The notes: a model not told the origin generated them from the letters alone. A stretch of DNA of 64,000 bases from Luteimonas cucumeris (GCF_007830035.1 NZ_VLKN01000002.1:389906-453905); one strand, 5' to 3'; counted from the first letter of the stretch, positions 47,985 to 58,298 are shown. Program-made: numbers and translations.

Positions 47985-49688
47985 TCAGAGCGCCGCATTA
48001 TGGACGCCTGCAATCGCGCGGCCCGACGGATCGGCCGCGGCAGCAAAGCTCGTATCCCAGGCGATCGCCGCTGGCGACGAACAGGCGATCGACTTGCCGC
48101 CTGGCACGGTCTCGGCGCATGCCTGCCCCGGGAATGCCTGCTCGAACAGGCTGCGGTAGTAATACGCCTCCTTGGTCTGCGGAGGATTGATCGGGAAGCG
48201 CTTGTCGGCGGCGGCGAGTTCGCGGTCGCTGACCTGCTTTTCCGCATGCGCCTTCAGGCCGTCGATCCAGCCGTAACCGACGCCGTCACTGAATTGTTCC
48301 TTTTGCCGCCACAGGATCGAATCGGGCAGATAGCCTTCGAACGCCTCGCGCAGCACTGATTTCTCGATGCGCCTTTTCCCGGCACCGTTTCCATCGGCCG
48401 CGCCTTTGCCGACCATCTTCGCCTGCGCATCCATCCGCATCGCGACGTCGAGGAACTCGACATCCAGGAACGGTACGCGCGGCTCGACGCCCCAGGCCAT
48501 CATCGACTTGTTGGCGCGCAGGCAGTCGTAGTTGTGGAGCGCATCCAGTTTGCGCACCAGTTCCTCGTGGAATTCGCGCGCGTTCGGCGCCTTGTGGAAA
48601 TAGAGATAGCCGCCGAAGATCTCGTCGGAACCTTCGCCGGACAGCACCATCTTCACGCCCATCGCCTTGATCCGCCGCGCCAGCAGGTACATCGGGGTCG
48701 AGGCGCGGATGGTGGTGACGTCGTAGGTTTCGATGTGGCGGATCACTTCCGGCAACGCATCGAGGCCTTCCTCGAAGCTGTATTTGAAGCCGTGGTGCAC
48801 GGTGCCCAGTGCCTCTGCCGCGACTTCGGCAGCGGCCAGGTCGGGCGAGCCTTCCAGGCCGATCGCGAACGAATGCAGGCGTGGCCACCAGGCTTCGGAG
48901 ACATCGTCCTCCTCGACACGTTTGCGCGCGAAGCGTGCGGCGCAGGCCGCGACCAGCGACGAATCCAGCCCGCCGGACAGCAGCACGCCATAGGGCACGT
49001 CGGTCATCAGCTGACGGTGCACGGCGCGCTCGAATGCATCGCGCAGTTCCTGTGGCGAGACCTGCACGCCCTGCGTGGCGTCGTAATCGCGCCACGGCTT
49101 GATGTAGTACTTCTGCAACTGGCCACTGTCACTGTCGTACCAGTGACCCGGCGGGAACTGCGCCACGTCTGCGCAGATCGGAGCCAACGCCTTCATCTCC
49201 GATGCCACGCACAGGCGACCTTCGCGGTCATGACCCCAGTACAGCGGGCATACGCCCATCGGATCGCGGGCGATGATCGTGCGCTGCCGCGGCTTGTCCC
49301 ACAACGCGAAGGCGAAGATGCCGTTGAGACGGTTGAGGAAGGAAGCCGGTTCATCCTCACGGTACAGGGCGTTGATCACCTCGCAGTCGGAGCCCGTCTG
49401 GAAGGCATAGGGCTGCGTCAATTCCTTCTTCAGTTCGCGGTGGTTGTAGATCTCGCCATTGACCGCAAGCACCAGTTCGCCATCGGCGGAACGCAAGGGC
49501 TGCGAACCACCGGCGGGATCGACGATGGCCAGGCGCTCATGCACCAGCACCGCGCCTTCGTCCACGTACACGCCGCTCCAGTCGGGACCGCGGTGACGCT
49601 GCCGTTGCGACAGTTCCAGCGCTTGCCGCCGCAGTGCGCCGACGTCGTCGCCTGCTTGCAGGCCGAAAATGCCCAGGATCGAACACAT
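47985..49688 (-). CDS. asnB: Glutamine-dependent asparagine synthetase
   Basis: 567 aa. MCSILG places the catalytic Cys at position 2 after Met removal. The glutaminase domain shows RGPDWSG and VNGEIYNH. The synthetase domain has the PP-loop LLSGGLDSSLVAA and the LSGEGSDEIFGGYLYFHKAP block. It converts aspartate, glutamine and ATP to asparagine. It is the last gene of the map-glnD-dapD-arsC-like-dapE-asnB set but has its own leader with an Asn-rich peptide and terminator, indicating separate control. Confidence 0.96.
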   Translation of the reverse strand: MCSILGIFGLQAGDDVGALRRQALELSQRQRHRGPDWSGVYVDEGAVLVHERLAIVDPAGGSQPLRSADGELVLAVNGEIYNHRELKKELTQPYAFQTGSDCEVINALYREDEPASFLNRLNGIFAFALWDKPRQRTIIARDPMGVCPLYWGHDREGRLCVASEMKALAPICADVAQFPPGHWYDSDSGQLQKYYIKPWRDYDATQGVQVSPQELRDAFERAVHRQLMTDVPYGVLLSGGLDSSLVAACAARFARKRVEEDDVSEAWWPRLHSFAIGLEGSPDLAAAEVAAEALGTVHHGFKYSFEEGLDALPEVIRHIETYDVTTIRASTPMYLLARRIKAMGVKMVLSGEGSDEIFGGYLYFHKAPNAREFHEELVRKLDALHNYDCLRANKSMMAWGVEPRVPFLDVEFLDVAMRMDAQAKMVGKGAADGNGAGKRRIEKSVLREAFEGYLPDSILWRQKEQFSDGVGYGWIDGLKAHAEKQVSDRELAAADKRFPINPPQTKEAYYYRSLFEQAFPGQACAETVPGGKSIACSSPAAIAWDTSFAAAADPSGRAIAGVHNAAL

Positions 49689-49737
49689 GTTGAAGCTCCG
49701 GTTGGTTTGAAGGGTTGTCGCAGATCCCGTACAACAA

Positions 49738-49764
49738 AAAACCCGCGCTTGCGGCGCGGGTTTT
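49738..49764 (-). terminator. Attenuator terminator in the asnB leader
   Basis: On the minus strand an 11-bp perfect stem (AAAACCCGCGC/GCGCGGGTTTT) with loop CGCAA is followed by more T residues, 50 bp before the asnB ATG. It starts 30 nt after the stop of an Asn-rich leader peptide. An alternative pairing of its left arm with GCGGGT at 49806-49811 would open it. It could also simply end dapE read-through, but the leader peptide argues for attenuation. Confidence 0.85.
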
Positions 49765-49794
49765 GGACGTTGGGCTTGGTGTGGTTCGCCTTGC

Positions 49795-49890
49795 CTAGTC
49801 GCAGACCCGCAGCGGTCGCGCACGATTATTCGCGCGCGCATTGTTGCGGCGATTCGAATTGCGGTTGGCGAAGGTCGACTGGCAGGGCAT
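49795..49890 (-). CDS. Asn-rich leader peptide of asnB (31 aa)
   Basis: The ATG at 49890 opens a 31-codon frame with seven Asn codons, at residues 9, 11, 13, 16, 17, 21 and 22 (core NRNSNRRNNARANNR), ending in TAG at 49795-49797. Asn makes up about a quarter of it. Downstream lie a competing hairpin (49804-49817), then an intrinsic terminator, then asparagine synthetase. Low charged tRNA-Asn would stall the ribosome at the Asn run and favour read-through. The ribosome site is weak (AGG 13 nt upstream), and the frame is open further upstream. Confidence 0.75.
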   Translation of the reverse strand: MPCQSTFANRNSNRRNNARANNRARPLRVCD

Positions 49891-50013
49891 GGCTGGAACG
49901 TAACCTGTTTTCCGGCGGGCTGGCAAGCCCTGTTTCCTGTTCAACGCAGGCCGGGCGCGGAGCCGGCCAAAGTGGCGCACGCCATCCTCATGCCGTGGAT
50001 CCGGGGGCGAGGC

Positions 50014-51141
50014 TTACGGCAGCAGGCGCTCGATCAGGGCCTGATAAAGGTCCGGCAACGCTTCCAGGTCGGCCACCGCGACATGTTCGTCGACCTTGTG
50101 GATGCTGGCGTTGACCGGACCGATCTCGACGCACTGCGCACCCAGCGGCGCGATGAAGCGCGCGTCCGACGTACCGCCGCTGGTGCTTTCCTGCGGGACC
50201 GCGCCGGCAAGGCGTGTCAGCACTTCACGTGCCGCGCTGCGCAGCGGACCTTCGGGGGTATGGAACGGCTCGCCGCCGCGATGCCAGTGGATCGTGTATT
50301 CCAGCGCGTGCGCGCGCAGCACGGACTCGCATTGCCGTTCCAGCTGCTCGGCCTGCCAGTGCGGGTTGTAACGCAGGTTGAACAGCACCTGCAGTTCGCC
50401 CGGGATCACGTTGTTGGCGCCGGTACCGGCATGCACGTTGCTGACCTGCAGGCTGGTCGGCGGAAACGATTCGTAGCCGTCGTCCCAGCGATGCGCGACG
50501 AGTTCGGTCAGCGCCGGCATGGCCTGGTGCACCGGATTGCGCGCTTTTTCCGGATAGGCGACGTGGCCCTGGATACCCTTGACGGTGAGCGTCGCCGACA
50601 ACGTGCCGCGGCGGCCGACGCGCAGAAGATCGCCCAGTTTCGCGGTCGACGACGGCTCGCCGGTGATGCACCAGTCGATCTTCTGCCCGCGCGTGCGGAA
50701 GGTGTCGGCGACACGGCGCACGCCGTCGATGGCCTCGCCTTCCTCGTCCGAGGTCAGCAACAGCGCCACGGTGCCGGAGTGCCGGGGATGCGCGGCCACG
50801 AAGCGTTCCAGCGCGACCACGAAGGCGGCGACGCTGCCTTTCATGTCGGCGGCGCCGCGCCCGTACAACATGCCATCGCGTATCTCGGGCACGAACGGAT
50901 CGCTGTTCCAGGCCTCGCGCGGGCCGGGCGGCACGACATCGGTGTGGCCAAGGAGGACGAGCACGGGCGCGCCGCTGCCGTGCGTGGCCCAGAGGTTGTC
51001 GACCTCGCCGAAGCGCAGGTGTTCGCAGGCAAAGCCTGCGCGCTGCAGGCGCTTCGCGATCAACATCTGGCAGCCGGCGTCATCGGGCGTGACCGACGGG
51101 CGCAGGATCAGTTCCTTGGCCAGCGCGACGACTTCGGTCAT
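50014..51141 (-). CDS. dapE: Succinyl-diaminopimelate desuccinylase
   Basis: 375 aa dinuclear zinc M20 peptidase-fold enzyme. Ligands lie in [22 protein letters not shown] and [11 protein letters not shown] (catalytic Glu), with the late His in [11 protein letters not shown]. It hydrolyses N-succinyl-L,L-DAP to L,L-DAP in the lysine/peptidoglycan pathway. dapD, which makes the precursor of its substrate, is two genes upstream. Confidence 0.96.
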   Translation of the reverse strand: MTEVVALAKELILRPSVTPDDAGCQMLIAKRLQRAGFACEHLRFGEVDNLWATHGSGAPVLVLLGHTDVVPPGPREAWNSDPFVPEIRDGMLYGRGAADMKGSVAAFVVALERFVAAHPRHSGTVALLLTSDEEGEAIDGVRRVADTFRTRGQKIDWCITGEPSSTAKLGDLLRVGRRGTLSATLTVKGIQGHVAYPEKARNPVHQAMPALTELVAHRWDDGYESFPPTSLQVSNVHAGTGANNVIPGELQVLFNLRYNPHWQAEQLERQCESVLRAHALEYTIHWHRGGEPFHTPEGPLRSAAREVLTRLAGAVPQESTSGGTSDARFIAPLGAQCVEIGPVNASIHKVDEHVAVADLEALPDLYQALIERLLP

Positions 51142-51211
51142 GACCAGAGGTCCTTCCTGTCATCCCAGGAATAGTGGGGAATGACGGATTCCGGTGCGGG
51201 AGGCGTGCAGT

Positions 51212-51571
51212 TCACTTGCCGACGCCGAAACGCTGCTTGAAGCCGTTGTCGCTGAAGCCCTGTGTGACAGCGCCGTCGTCGGTGACGACCACGGGGCGGC
51301 GGATCAGCTGCGGATACTCCTTCAGCAGCAGCTTCCATTCCGCATCGGAATCTGGCGTCCTGCGATTCGGTGCGAGCGTGCGCCAGGTGGTCGAGGACTT
51401 GTTGACCAACGCATCCCAGCCGCCCGCCTGCCGTGCCCACTCCGACAGCGTTTCCGCGGGCTGCCGGTTGTCGCGGTAGTCGACGAAGTCGTGCGCGATG
51501 CCGAAGCGGTCGAGCCACTTGCGCGCTTTCCTGCAGGTGTCGCAGTTGGAGAGGCCGTAAAGAGTGGTCAT
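51212..51571 (-). CDS. ArsC/Spx-like thioredoxin-fold protein (YffB type)
   Basis: 119 aa. The Cys motif is CDTCRKARKWL near the N-terminus, with the ArsC-family IRRPVVVTDDG late in the chain. It resembles YffB, a protein often encoded beside dapE, more than true arsenate reductase. A glutathione-dependent thiol reductase role has been proposed for the family. It sits between dapD and dapE in the same orientation. Confidence 0.85.
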   Translation of the reverse strand: MTTLYGLSNCDTCRKARKWLDRFGIAHDFVDYRDNRQPAETLSEWARQAGGWDALVNKSSTTWRTLAPNRRTPDSDAEWKLLLKEYPQLIRRPVVVTDDGAVTQGFSDNGFKQRFGVGK

Positions 51572-51585
51572 CTATCGTTTCCGCC

Positions 51586-52464
51586 TCAATCCGCCAGTCC
51601 GCGCAGCAGGTCGTTGATCGATGTCTTGGCGCGCGTCTTCGCGTCGACCTGCTTGACGATCACCGCGCAGTACAGCGAGTGCGATCCGTCCTTGGACGGC
51701 AGCGAACCGGACACCACCACGCTGCCCGGTGGCACGAAACCGTAGCTGATCTCGCCGGTGGCGCGGTTGTAGATGCGCGTCGACTGGCCGATGAACACGC
51801 CCATCCCGATCACGCTGTGGTGGCCGACCACCACGCCCTCGACCACTTCCGAACGCGCGCCGATGAAGCAGTGGTCCTCGATGATGGTCGGACTGGCCTG
51901 CAGTGGTTCCAGCACGCCGCCGATGCCGGCGCCGCCCGAGATGTGGCAATGCTTGCCGACCTGCGCGCAGGAACCAACCGTGGCCCAGGTGTCGACCATG
52001 GTGCCGGCGCCGACGTGCGCGCCGATGTTGATGAAGCTCGGCATCAGCACCACGTCCTTGCCGAAATGGCTGCCGCGACGCGCGATGGTGCCCGGCACCA
52101 CGCGCACGCCGAGCTTGCGGAACGCGGCTTCGTCAAACTCGCCAAAGCGCATCGGAATCTTGTCCCAGAACGATGCAGGGTAGGACTCCATCACCTCCAT
52201 GTCCTGCACGCGGAAATACAGCAACACCGCCTTCTTCAGCCATTCGTTGACGGTCCAGCCGCCCTTGCCGTCGGGTTCGGCGACGCGGAACTCGCCGCTT
52301 TCCAGACCGTCGATCACCCGCTCCACCGCCGGCCGCGTCGAACCTTCCAGTTCTTCCGGCGTCAGCGTCGTGCGCCGCTCCCAGGCGCTGTCGATCATGA
52401 ACTTCAGTTCGTCGATGCCAGGGCCTTGCGGGGCCTTCTTCCGGGTGGCCTTGCGTGCGGTCAT
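51586..52464 (-). CDS. dapD: Tetrahydrodipicolinate N-succinyltransferase
   Basis: 292 aa. An N-terminal helical domain and a C-terminal left-handed beta helix with hexapeptide repeats ([20 protein letters not shown] and following). It succinylates tetrahydrodipicolinate. An early lysine-rich tail ([13 protein letters not shown]) extends the usual start. The ATG overlaps the glnD stop (ATGA). Confidence 0.96.
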   Translation of the reverse strand: MTARKATRKKAPQGPGIDELKFMIDSAWERRTTLTPEELEGSTRPAVERVIDGLESGEFRVAEPDGKGGWTVNEWLKKAVLLYFRVQDMEVMESYPASFWDKIPMRFGEFDEAAFRKLGVRVVPGTIARRGSHFGKDVVLMPSFINIGAHVGAGTMVDTWATVGSCAQVGKHCHISGGAGIGGVLEPLQASPTIIEDHCFIGARSEVVEGVVVGHHSVIGMGVFIGQSTRIYNRATGEISYGFVPPGSVVVSGSLPSKDGSHSLYCAVIVKQVDAKTRAKTSINDLLRGLAD

Positions 52465-55091
52465 CCTGCATTTTCTCCGTCGATGCGGGCCAGCAGCGCG
52501 TCGCGCAGGGCCTGTTGCTGGGTGTCGTCGAGCGCCTGGTCGCTGGCGTCGCCGATGATGAACACGTCTTCGGCGCGCTCGCCGAAGGTCGCGATGCGCG
52601 CATCGTGCACGCGCAGGCGTTGCGCGCGCAGCACGTGCGCGAGGTCGGCGAGCAGGCCCGGGCGATCGGTGCAGACCACGCTGAGCACGCTGTGGCGCCC
52701 ATCGGGACTGCGGTCGAAGGCCACCTGCGGCGCGATCCGGAAATGGCGCAGGTGCCGCGGCTGCGTCCGCCGCGACGGCCGGATGCTTTCCAGCGGACCG
52801 GACAGCGCGGCGGCCAGGCTGCGTTCGATCTGCGCGGCGCCCGGCGCGTAGCGCGGGTCGGCGTTGACCACTTCGAAACTGTCGAAGATCGTGCCGTTGG
52901 GCCCATCGAGCGCGCGCGCCTGCTGGATCGCCAGGCCGAGCAGGCGGTCGAGCGTGATCACGATCGAGGCGAACAGGCCATCGCGATCGGGCGAATGCAC
53001 GAACACCTCGAACGCACCGGCATGCCCGGCCAGTTCGCGCACGCGCACGACGGTGCTGCCCGGCCTGGTGTCGCGCAACGCAGCCGCCTGCCAGGCCAGC
53101 GGTTCGGCGCGCGCGCGCAGGAAACTCTCGGCCGGCATGCGTGCGAACAGGGCCGCGCTCTCGGCGGCGTCGATGCCCTGCTCTGCCAGCAGCGCGGTCG
53201 CCGCACTGCGGTTCTCGGCGATGCGCTCGGCCGCCGCGACCGGATGTTCCAGCCCGCGGCGCAGTGCCAGCCGCGTCGCCGTGTAGAGATCGGCGAGCAG
53301 CCGGTCCTTCCAAGCATTCCAGAGCTTCGGCGAAGTACCGGCGATGTCGGCACAGGTCAGCAGGTACAGGTGATCCAGCCGCACGCGGTCGGCGACGATC
53401 GTCGCGAAGCGATGGATCACCTCCGGATCGGCGATGTCCTGCTTCTGCGCGGTGACCGACATCAGCAGGTGCTTTTCCACCAGCCATGCGATCAATCCGG
53501 TGTCAGCCTCGCCCAGGCCGTGCGCCGTGCAGAACGCACGCGCGTCGACCGCACCGAGTTCGGAATGATCACCGCCACGGCCCTTGGCGATGTCATGGAA
53601 CAGGCCGGCAAGCAGCAGCAGTTCCGGCTTGCGCAGGCGCGGCCACACTTCATGCGCCATCGCGAAGCGTTCGTCCGGCGTGTCGGAGGCGAACGCGGCC
53701 AGGTTGCGCAGCACGGCGAGCGTGTGCTGGTCGACCGTGTAGACATGGAACAGGTCGAACTGCATGCGCCCGGACACCTGCGCGAACGCCGGCAGCCAGC
53801 GACCGAGCACGCCGAGCCGGGCCATGCGCTCCAGCGTGGCGACCGGTTGCGGTCCGCGCAGCAGCGCCATGAAATCCTCGCGCGACACCGGTGTCGCCGC
53901 GTCGTATGCCGGCAATGCGGGCAACGCCTCGGCCAGCGCGCGTGCGGTGTGCGAATGCAGACCGCGCACCCGCGGCTGCGCGGCCCACATCGCGAACAAG
54001 GCGAATACTTCGGCGATGTCGTCGTGCGGCCAGTCATCGCTGCGCGCGGCCAGGTAACCGCGGCGCAGTTCGAAGCGTGCATCGAGCGGTTCCGGCACGG
54101 CGGCGCCGTCGAACTGCTCCTCGAAACGCTGCAGCAGGCGGTCGTTGATGCGGCGCACGAGCGCGGCGCTGCGGTAGAAACCCTGCATCATCTGCTCGAC
54201 GCCGAGGTTCTGCGCGTCGTCGGCGAAGCCAAGGCGTTCGGCAAGCATCTTCTGGTAGTCGAAGCGCAGCCGTTCCTCGGCGCGGCCTGCGACGAGGTGC
54301 AGGCCGTAGCGCAGGCGTTGCAGCGCGCGGCGCTCGCGTTCCAGCGCTGCGGCTTCGTCACTGCCGAGATGGCCGAGGCCGATCAGCGGCTGCAGTTCGC
54401 GCACGCCGAAACTGCGCTGCGCCATCCATCCCAGCGTGTGCAGGTCACGCAGGCCGCCGGGACCGTCCTTGAGGTTGGGTTCCAGGTTGTCGGAAGTGTC
54501 GCCGAAACGCGCATGGCGGGCGCGCTGCTCCTCGCCCTTGGCGATGAAGTACTCGCGCGCAGGCCAGACGCGGGTCGCGGCGATCGCATCGGCCAGCGCC
54601 GCCTGGGCGTGGTCGTCGGCCACCAGTGGACGCGCCTCGATCATCGCCGTCAGCACGGTGATGTCGGCGGCGGCTTCGGTGCATTGCGTCGTGGAGCGCA
54701 CTGCATGGCTGGCATGCAGGCCGGCGTCCCACAGCATTGCGAACAGGCGCGCCAAAGCTTCGTGGCTGGCCTGCTGCGCGCGATGGTCGGCCAGCACCAG
54801 CACGTCGATGTCCGAATGCGGGAACAGTTCGCCACGGCCGTAGCCACCGACCGCGAACAACGCCAGCGGCGCGTCGACCGGGATGCAACGCGACCAGGCC
54901 GCCTTCAGCAGGTGATCGACCGCGCGTGCGCGCAACGCCAGCAGGCGGTCGATGTCGTCGCCGCGATCGAAGCGCCTGGCGAGGCGTTCGTCGGCCTGGG
55001 CCAGCGTCGTGCGCGCCGCGCTCGCCCAGGCGGCATCGTCCGCCGCGTCCAGCGGGGCGGCGACCGGACCTGCGGCAACCGGATGGTTCAC
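52461..55091 (-). CDS. glnD: Bifunctional PII uridylyltransferase/uridylyl-removing enzyme
   Basis: 876 aa with a GTG start overlapping the map stop (GTGA). Nucleotidyltransferase motif [19 protein letters not shown]; GlnD central domain; HD domain [20 protein letters not shown]; two C-terminal ACT domains ([13 protein letters not shown] in the second). It uridylylates PII when nitrogen is limiting and reverses this when glutamine is high. It may therefore link nitrogen status to the neighbouring asnB only indirectly. Confidence 0.96.
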   Translation of the reverse strand: MNHPVAAGPVAAPLDAADDAAWASAARTTLAQADERLARRFDRGDDIDRLLALRARAVDHLLKAAWSRCIPVDAPLALFAVGGYGRGELFPHSDIDVLVLADHRAQQASHEALARLFAMLWDAGLHASHAVRSTTQCTEAAADITVLTAMIEARPLVADDHAQAALADAIAATRVWPAREYFIAKGEEQRARHARFGDTSDNLEPNLKDGPGGLRDLHTLGWMAQRSFGVRELQPLIGLGHLGSDEAAALERERRALQRLRYGLHLVAGRAEERLRFDYQKMLAERLGFADDAQNLGVEQMMQGFYRSAALVRRINDRLLQRFEEQFDGAAVPEPLDARFELRRGYLAARSDDWPHDDIAEVFALFAMWAAQPRVRGLHSHTARALAEALPALPAYDAATPVSREDFMALLRGPQPVATLERMARLGVLGRWLPAFAQVSGRMQFDLFHVYTVDQHTLAVLRNLAAFASDTPDERFAMAHEVWPRLRKPELLLLAGLFHDIAKGRGGDHSELGAVDARAFCTAHGLGEADTGLIAWLVEKHLLMSVTAQKQDIADPEVIHRFATIVADRVRLDHLYLLTCADIAGTSPKLWNAWKDRLLADLYTATRLALRRGLEHPVAAAERIAENRSAATALLAEQGIDAAESAALFARMPAESFLRARAEPLAWQAAALRDTRPGSTVVRVRELAGHAGAFEVFVHSPDRDGLFASIVITLDRLLGLAIQQARALDGPNGTIFDSFEVVNADPRYAPGAAQIERSLAAALSGPLESIRPSRRTQPRHLRHFRIAPQVAFDRSPDGRHSVLSVVCTDRPGLLADLAHVLRAQRLRVHDARIATFGERAEDVFIIGDASDQALDDTQQQALRDALLARIDGENAG

Positions 55092-55864
55092 GGGCGGGCA
55101 GCGTCGCCTGGCAGCAGAGTCAGCACGTCGTAGCCGTCGTCGGTGACGGCGATGGTGTGCTCCCACTGCGCCGACAACTTGCGGTCCTTGGTGACCACGG
55201 TCCAGCCGTCGGGCAGCACCTTGGTGTGACGCGTGCCTTCGTTGATCATCGGCTCGATGGTGAAGGTCATGCCCTTCTGCAGCACCAGGCCTTCGCCCGG
55301 CCGGCCGTAGTGCAGCACCTGCGGATCTTCATGGTAGACGCGACCGATGCCATGGCCGCAGTACTCGCGCACCACGCTGAAACGCTCGGATTCGGCCAGC
55401 GCCTGGATCGCGGCGCCGACATCGCCCAGCGTCGCGCCCGGCCTCACCACGCGGATGCCGCGCCACATCGCGTCGTAGGTGGTGTCGACCAGCCGCTTGG
55501 CCATCACCGACGGCGTGCCGGCGTAGTACATGCGGCTGGTGTCGCCGTGCCAGCCGTCCTTGATCACGGTGACGTCGATGTTGACGATGTCGCCGTCCTT
55601 CAGGACCTTGGATTCACTGGGAATACCGTGGCAGATCACGTTGTTGACCGACGTGCACACGGTCTTGGGAAAGCCGCGATAACCGACGTTGGCAGGCACC
55701 GCCTGCTGCACGTTGACGATGTGGTCGTGCGCGATGCGGTCGAGCTCTTCGGTGGCCACGCCGGGTTTGACGTGCGGCACCAGGATCTCGAGCACTTCGG
55801 CGGCCAGGCGGCCGGCGACGCGCATCCTCTCGATGTCTTCGGGGGTTTTGATGGTCATGCCCAT
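55088..55864 (-). CDS. map: Methionine aminopeptidase, type I
   Basis: 258 aa (another ATG at 55858 is possible). The five metal ligands are visible: Asp in VNIDVTVIKDG, Asp in HGDTSRMY, His in YCGHGIGRVYHEDP, Glu in FTIEPMIN, Glu in SAQWEHTIAV. It removes initiator Met from nascent proteins. It heads the glnD-dapD series on the minus strand. Confidence 0.97.
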   Translation of the reverse strand: MGMTIKTPEDIERMRVAGRLAAEVLEILVPHVKPGVATEELDRIAHDHIVNVQQAVPANVGYRGFPKTVCTSVNNVICHGIPSESKVLKDGDIVNIDVTVIKDGWHGDTSRMYYAGTPSVMAKRLVDTTYDAMWRGIRVVRPGATLGDVGAAIQALAESERFSVVREYCGHGIGRVYHEDPQVLHYGRPGEGLVLQKGMTFTIEPMINEGTRHTKVLPDGWTVVTKDRKLSAQWEHTIAVTDDGYDVLTLLPGDAARP

Positions 55865-56410
55865 GCGTGGATTATCGCCTGAATCCAGCCGGCCACGAAG
55901 CGCGTGGCGGTAAAACGGTGCCCGTAGGCGGGCAATACACACGCATCCGCTTGCAGATGAGGGCAGCAAGGCCGCACGTCGTCCGCGGATTGAGCGATGC
56001 CTGGAGAGCCGGGCCTGTCTGCGCTCCGGCCGCGATGGCCGTACTTTTCCTGGCGATCATCCGTGCGGGTAACCGGTGCAACCGGCTCACTCCGACCAGG
56101 CCCGCGACGATCCTCCGACCTCGCCTGGCATAGACATTGCCTCCCTTCCCGCCCGCCGTCCGGAACCAGCGTCGACGCGGTGGGAGCGCAAACCGGAATC
56201 TGACCCGGTGCGTCAAATCTGGAATGAGCGTCACGTAAAATGTGACGAAAATTTAAATATTTCGTTAAGAACAAGTTATTCGTAAGCGTTTACAGGCCTG
56301 TTCTTGCGGATCCAGCCTCTGCCAAGTTCTTGGCACGCATCCTGCTTTGACCACCAGCAATCCGGCGATCACGCCGGTCAATCGAAGATGCCAAGCCACC
56401 GGAGCCACCA
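55865..56410. other. 546-bp divergent region, map / pilus cluster
   Basis: No gene is credible. The map-proximal 300 bp is GC-rich and featureless. The pilus-proximal part turns AT-rich (56220-56290) and holds two perfect palindromes: CGTCAC-N7-GTGACG at 56230-56248 and TGCCAA-GTTC-TTGGCA at 56320-56335. AAATTTAAATATTT at 56252-56265 lies between them. These are candidate operators or promoter elements of the pilus operon; the regulators are unknown. Confidence 0.5.
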
Positions 56411-56926
56411 ATGATTCGTTTCAAGTCGACCCTCATCGTCACCGCTTTGATCGCCGCTGGTGTTGCGGCTCCGGCCTTCGCCGCCAGCAAGGACACGAAC
56501 TTCACCGTCAACATCAACGTCACCGGCTCGTGCAAGTTCATCAGCGCGTCGAACATCAACTTCGACAGCTCCGATGCGACGCCGGGTACCACCGACAAGA
56601 CCGGCACCCTCAAGGTCCAGTGCACCAAGTCGCTGCCGTTCAGCCTGCAGCTCGATGCCGGCATCAACGGCGCCAGCAACGTCAACGCGCGCAAGATGAA
56701 GAGCACCACCGGTACCGACACCATCGCCTATCAGCTCTACAGCGACAGCTTCAACACCGTGTGGGGCACGGCCACGTCCGGCGTGGGTGCCGTCACGGGC
56801 ACCGGCACCGGCTTCGGCGGCAGCACGCTGGACCAGACTTTCACGGTGAGCGCGCGCGCCACGCTGACCGGTACTGAGCCGGTCGCCACCTACACCGACA
56901 CCATCAAGGCCACGGTCACCTACTGA
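56411..56926 (+). CDS. Spore coat U domain pilin, major subunit (CsuA/B-like)
   Basis: 171 aa. Signal peptide ends at AFA-ASKD (about residue 24). The mature protein is one SCPU domain: early Cys in VNINVTGSCKFIS, the second in LKVQCTKSLPFSLQLDAG, and the terminal strand TYTDTIKATVTY that completes the Ig-like fold and is needed for chaperone docking. First position and simplest structure suggest the major pilin of a Csu-type (archaic chaperone-usher) pilus used in surface attachment and biofilm. Confidence 0.88.
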   Translation: MIRFKSTLIVTALIAAGVAAPAFAASKDTNFTVNINVTGSCKFISASNINFDSSDATPGTTDKTGTLKVQCTKSLPFSLQLDAGINGASNVNARKMKSTTGTDTIAYQLYSDSFNTVWGTATSGVGAVTGTGTGFGGSTLDQTFTVSARATLTGTEPVATYTDTIKATVTY

Positions 56927-57014
56927 GCCGTCGCCGCGGCAGCTGCGTCCGTCCTGCCTGCCGGCCACGGTGAATGCCGTGTCCGGCCACCGCCTCCCCC
57001 GGAGATCCCTCCCC

Positions 57015-57533
57015 GTGATCCGCTTTTCCACCGCATGGCTGTTCGCGGCGGCGCTGCTCGCTGCCGGCTTGCCGGCTCCGTTGCGGGCGGCGGAAGTGCG
57101 GGCCACGTTCCAGGTGAAGCTGGAGGTAGGCAACGTCTGCACCCTGGACAAGGGCGCGGACGTGGATTTCGGCACGATCACGCCCAGCGGCTCGCACCAG
57201 ACCTACACCGCCAGCGGCTCGCTGGTGGTGCGCTGCACGCTGCACACGCCCTACACGATCCGGCTCGACGGCGGCCTGCATGGCACCGTGACCGACCGCA
57301 AGATGCGCAACACCAGCGGCCAGACCATCAGCTACCAGCTCCATAGCGGCACGCTCGGCCAGTGCGGGTCGTGGAATCCGGCGCAATGGGGAGATGGCAG
57401 CGGCGGCAGTTGCGTGTTCAGCGCGACCAACCATGCCTCCGAACAGACCATCGCGGTGGCGGGCCAGACTACGCTGAGCACTGCCGAAGGCGGTGCCTAC
57501 AGCGACACCGTCACGGCCACGATCACCTATTGA
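57015..57533 (+). CDS. Spore coat U domain pilin, minor subunit
   Basis: 172 aa, GTG start behind GGAGATCC. Signal peptide of about 25 residues (LFAAALLAAGLPAPLRA). One SCPU domain with Cys in VGNVCTLDKGADVDFG and VVRCTLHTPYTIRLDGG, an additional cysteine pair around residues 118-133, and terminal YSDTVTATITY. It is probably an adaptor or minor pilin between rod and tip. Confidence 0.85.
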   Translation: MIRFSTAWLFAAALLAAGLPAPLRAAEVRATFQVKLEVGNVCTLDKGADVDFGTITPSGSHQTYTASGSLVVRCTLHTPYTIRLDGGLHGTVTDRKMRNTSGQTISYQLHSGTLGQCGSWNPAQWGDGSGGSCVFSATNHASEQTIAVAGQTTLSTAEGGAYSDTVTATITY

Positions 57534-57554
57534 CCATTCGATGAGGCCGCCGCG

Positions 57555-58298
57555 ATGAAAACCTCCCTCTTTCCTGCCCTGCTGCTTGCCATCGTCGTGG
57601 TCAGCACTGGCATTGCCTTACCCGCATCCGCTGCGAGCCTGCAGGTGGCACCGACCGCGGTCACGCTGACCGAGAAGCAGAACGCCGGCGCGCTGTGGCT
57701 GACCAACACCGACGAAAAGAAAGGCCTGCGCGCCCAGACCCGCATCTATCGCTGGACCCAGGACAACGGCGAGGAAAAGCTCGAAGCCACGAACGACGTC
57801 GCGGTGAGCCCGCCGATGATCGAACTGCTCGCCGGACAACGGCAGCTGATCCGCGTCATCCGCACCGGCGCGCCGCCGCAGGGAGCGGAAGTGGCCTATC
57901 GGGTGCTCGTCGACGAGTTGCCCGGCGCGGACGAGCCAGAGGCCAGCGGCCTGCAGTTCCTGCTGCGCTACTCCGTGCCGGTGTTCGTGCTGCCGGCCGG
58001 GGATACACCACTGAAATACGAACTCGACACCCGCCTGGAGCGGAACGGCTCGCAGGTCTCGCTGGTGGCCGGCAATAGCGGCAGCCAGCACGCACAGATC
58101 GCCGACCTGACCTGGGTTGACGCCACCGGCGCCCGCAAGGCGGTGTTGGCCGGGCTGGTGGGCTATGTCCTGCCTGGCCAGACCATGCGCTGGGAGTTGC
58201 CGACCGACACGGCGATCACCGCCGGTGGCCATTTCGTCGCAAGGATCAATGGTGAGCAGGAAGAGCAGACCCTTGCGCTGGATTCCGCCGGTCGCTGA
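57555..58298 (+). CDS. Periplasmic pilus chaperone (CsuC-like)
   Basis: 247 aa. Signal peptide of about 26 residues. N-terminal PapD-like domain with LQVAPTAVTLTEKQNAGALW, the G1-type strand region LQFLLRYSVPVFV, and the subunit-carboxylate-binding Arg in RQLIRVIRTG. It caps pilins in the periplasm and delivers them to the usher. Its 3' end overlaps the usher gene by 50 bp. Confidence 0.88.
   Translation: MKTSLFPALLLAIVVVSTGIALPASAASLQVAPTAVTLTEKQNAGALWLTNTDEKKGLRAQTRIYRWTQDNGEEKLEATNDVAVSPPMIELLAGQRQLIRVIRTGAPPQGAEVAYRVLVDELPGADEPEASGLQFLLRYSVPVFVLPAGDTPLKYELDTRLERNGSQVSLVAGNSGSQHAQIADLTWVDATGARKAVLAGLVGYVLPGQTMRWELPTDTAITAGGHFVARINGEQEEQTLALDSAGR

Noticed and set aside
51212-51571. A second arsenate reductase
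   Set aside because: It has the CxxC Spx/YffB pattern and lies beside dapE, as YffB genes do. The true ArsC signature is found only at 30860-31297.
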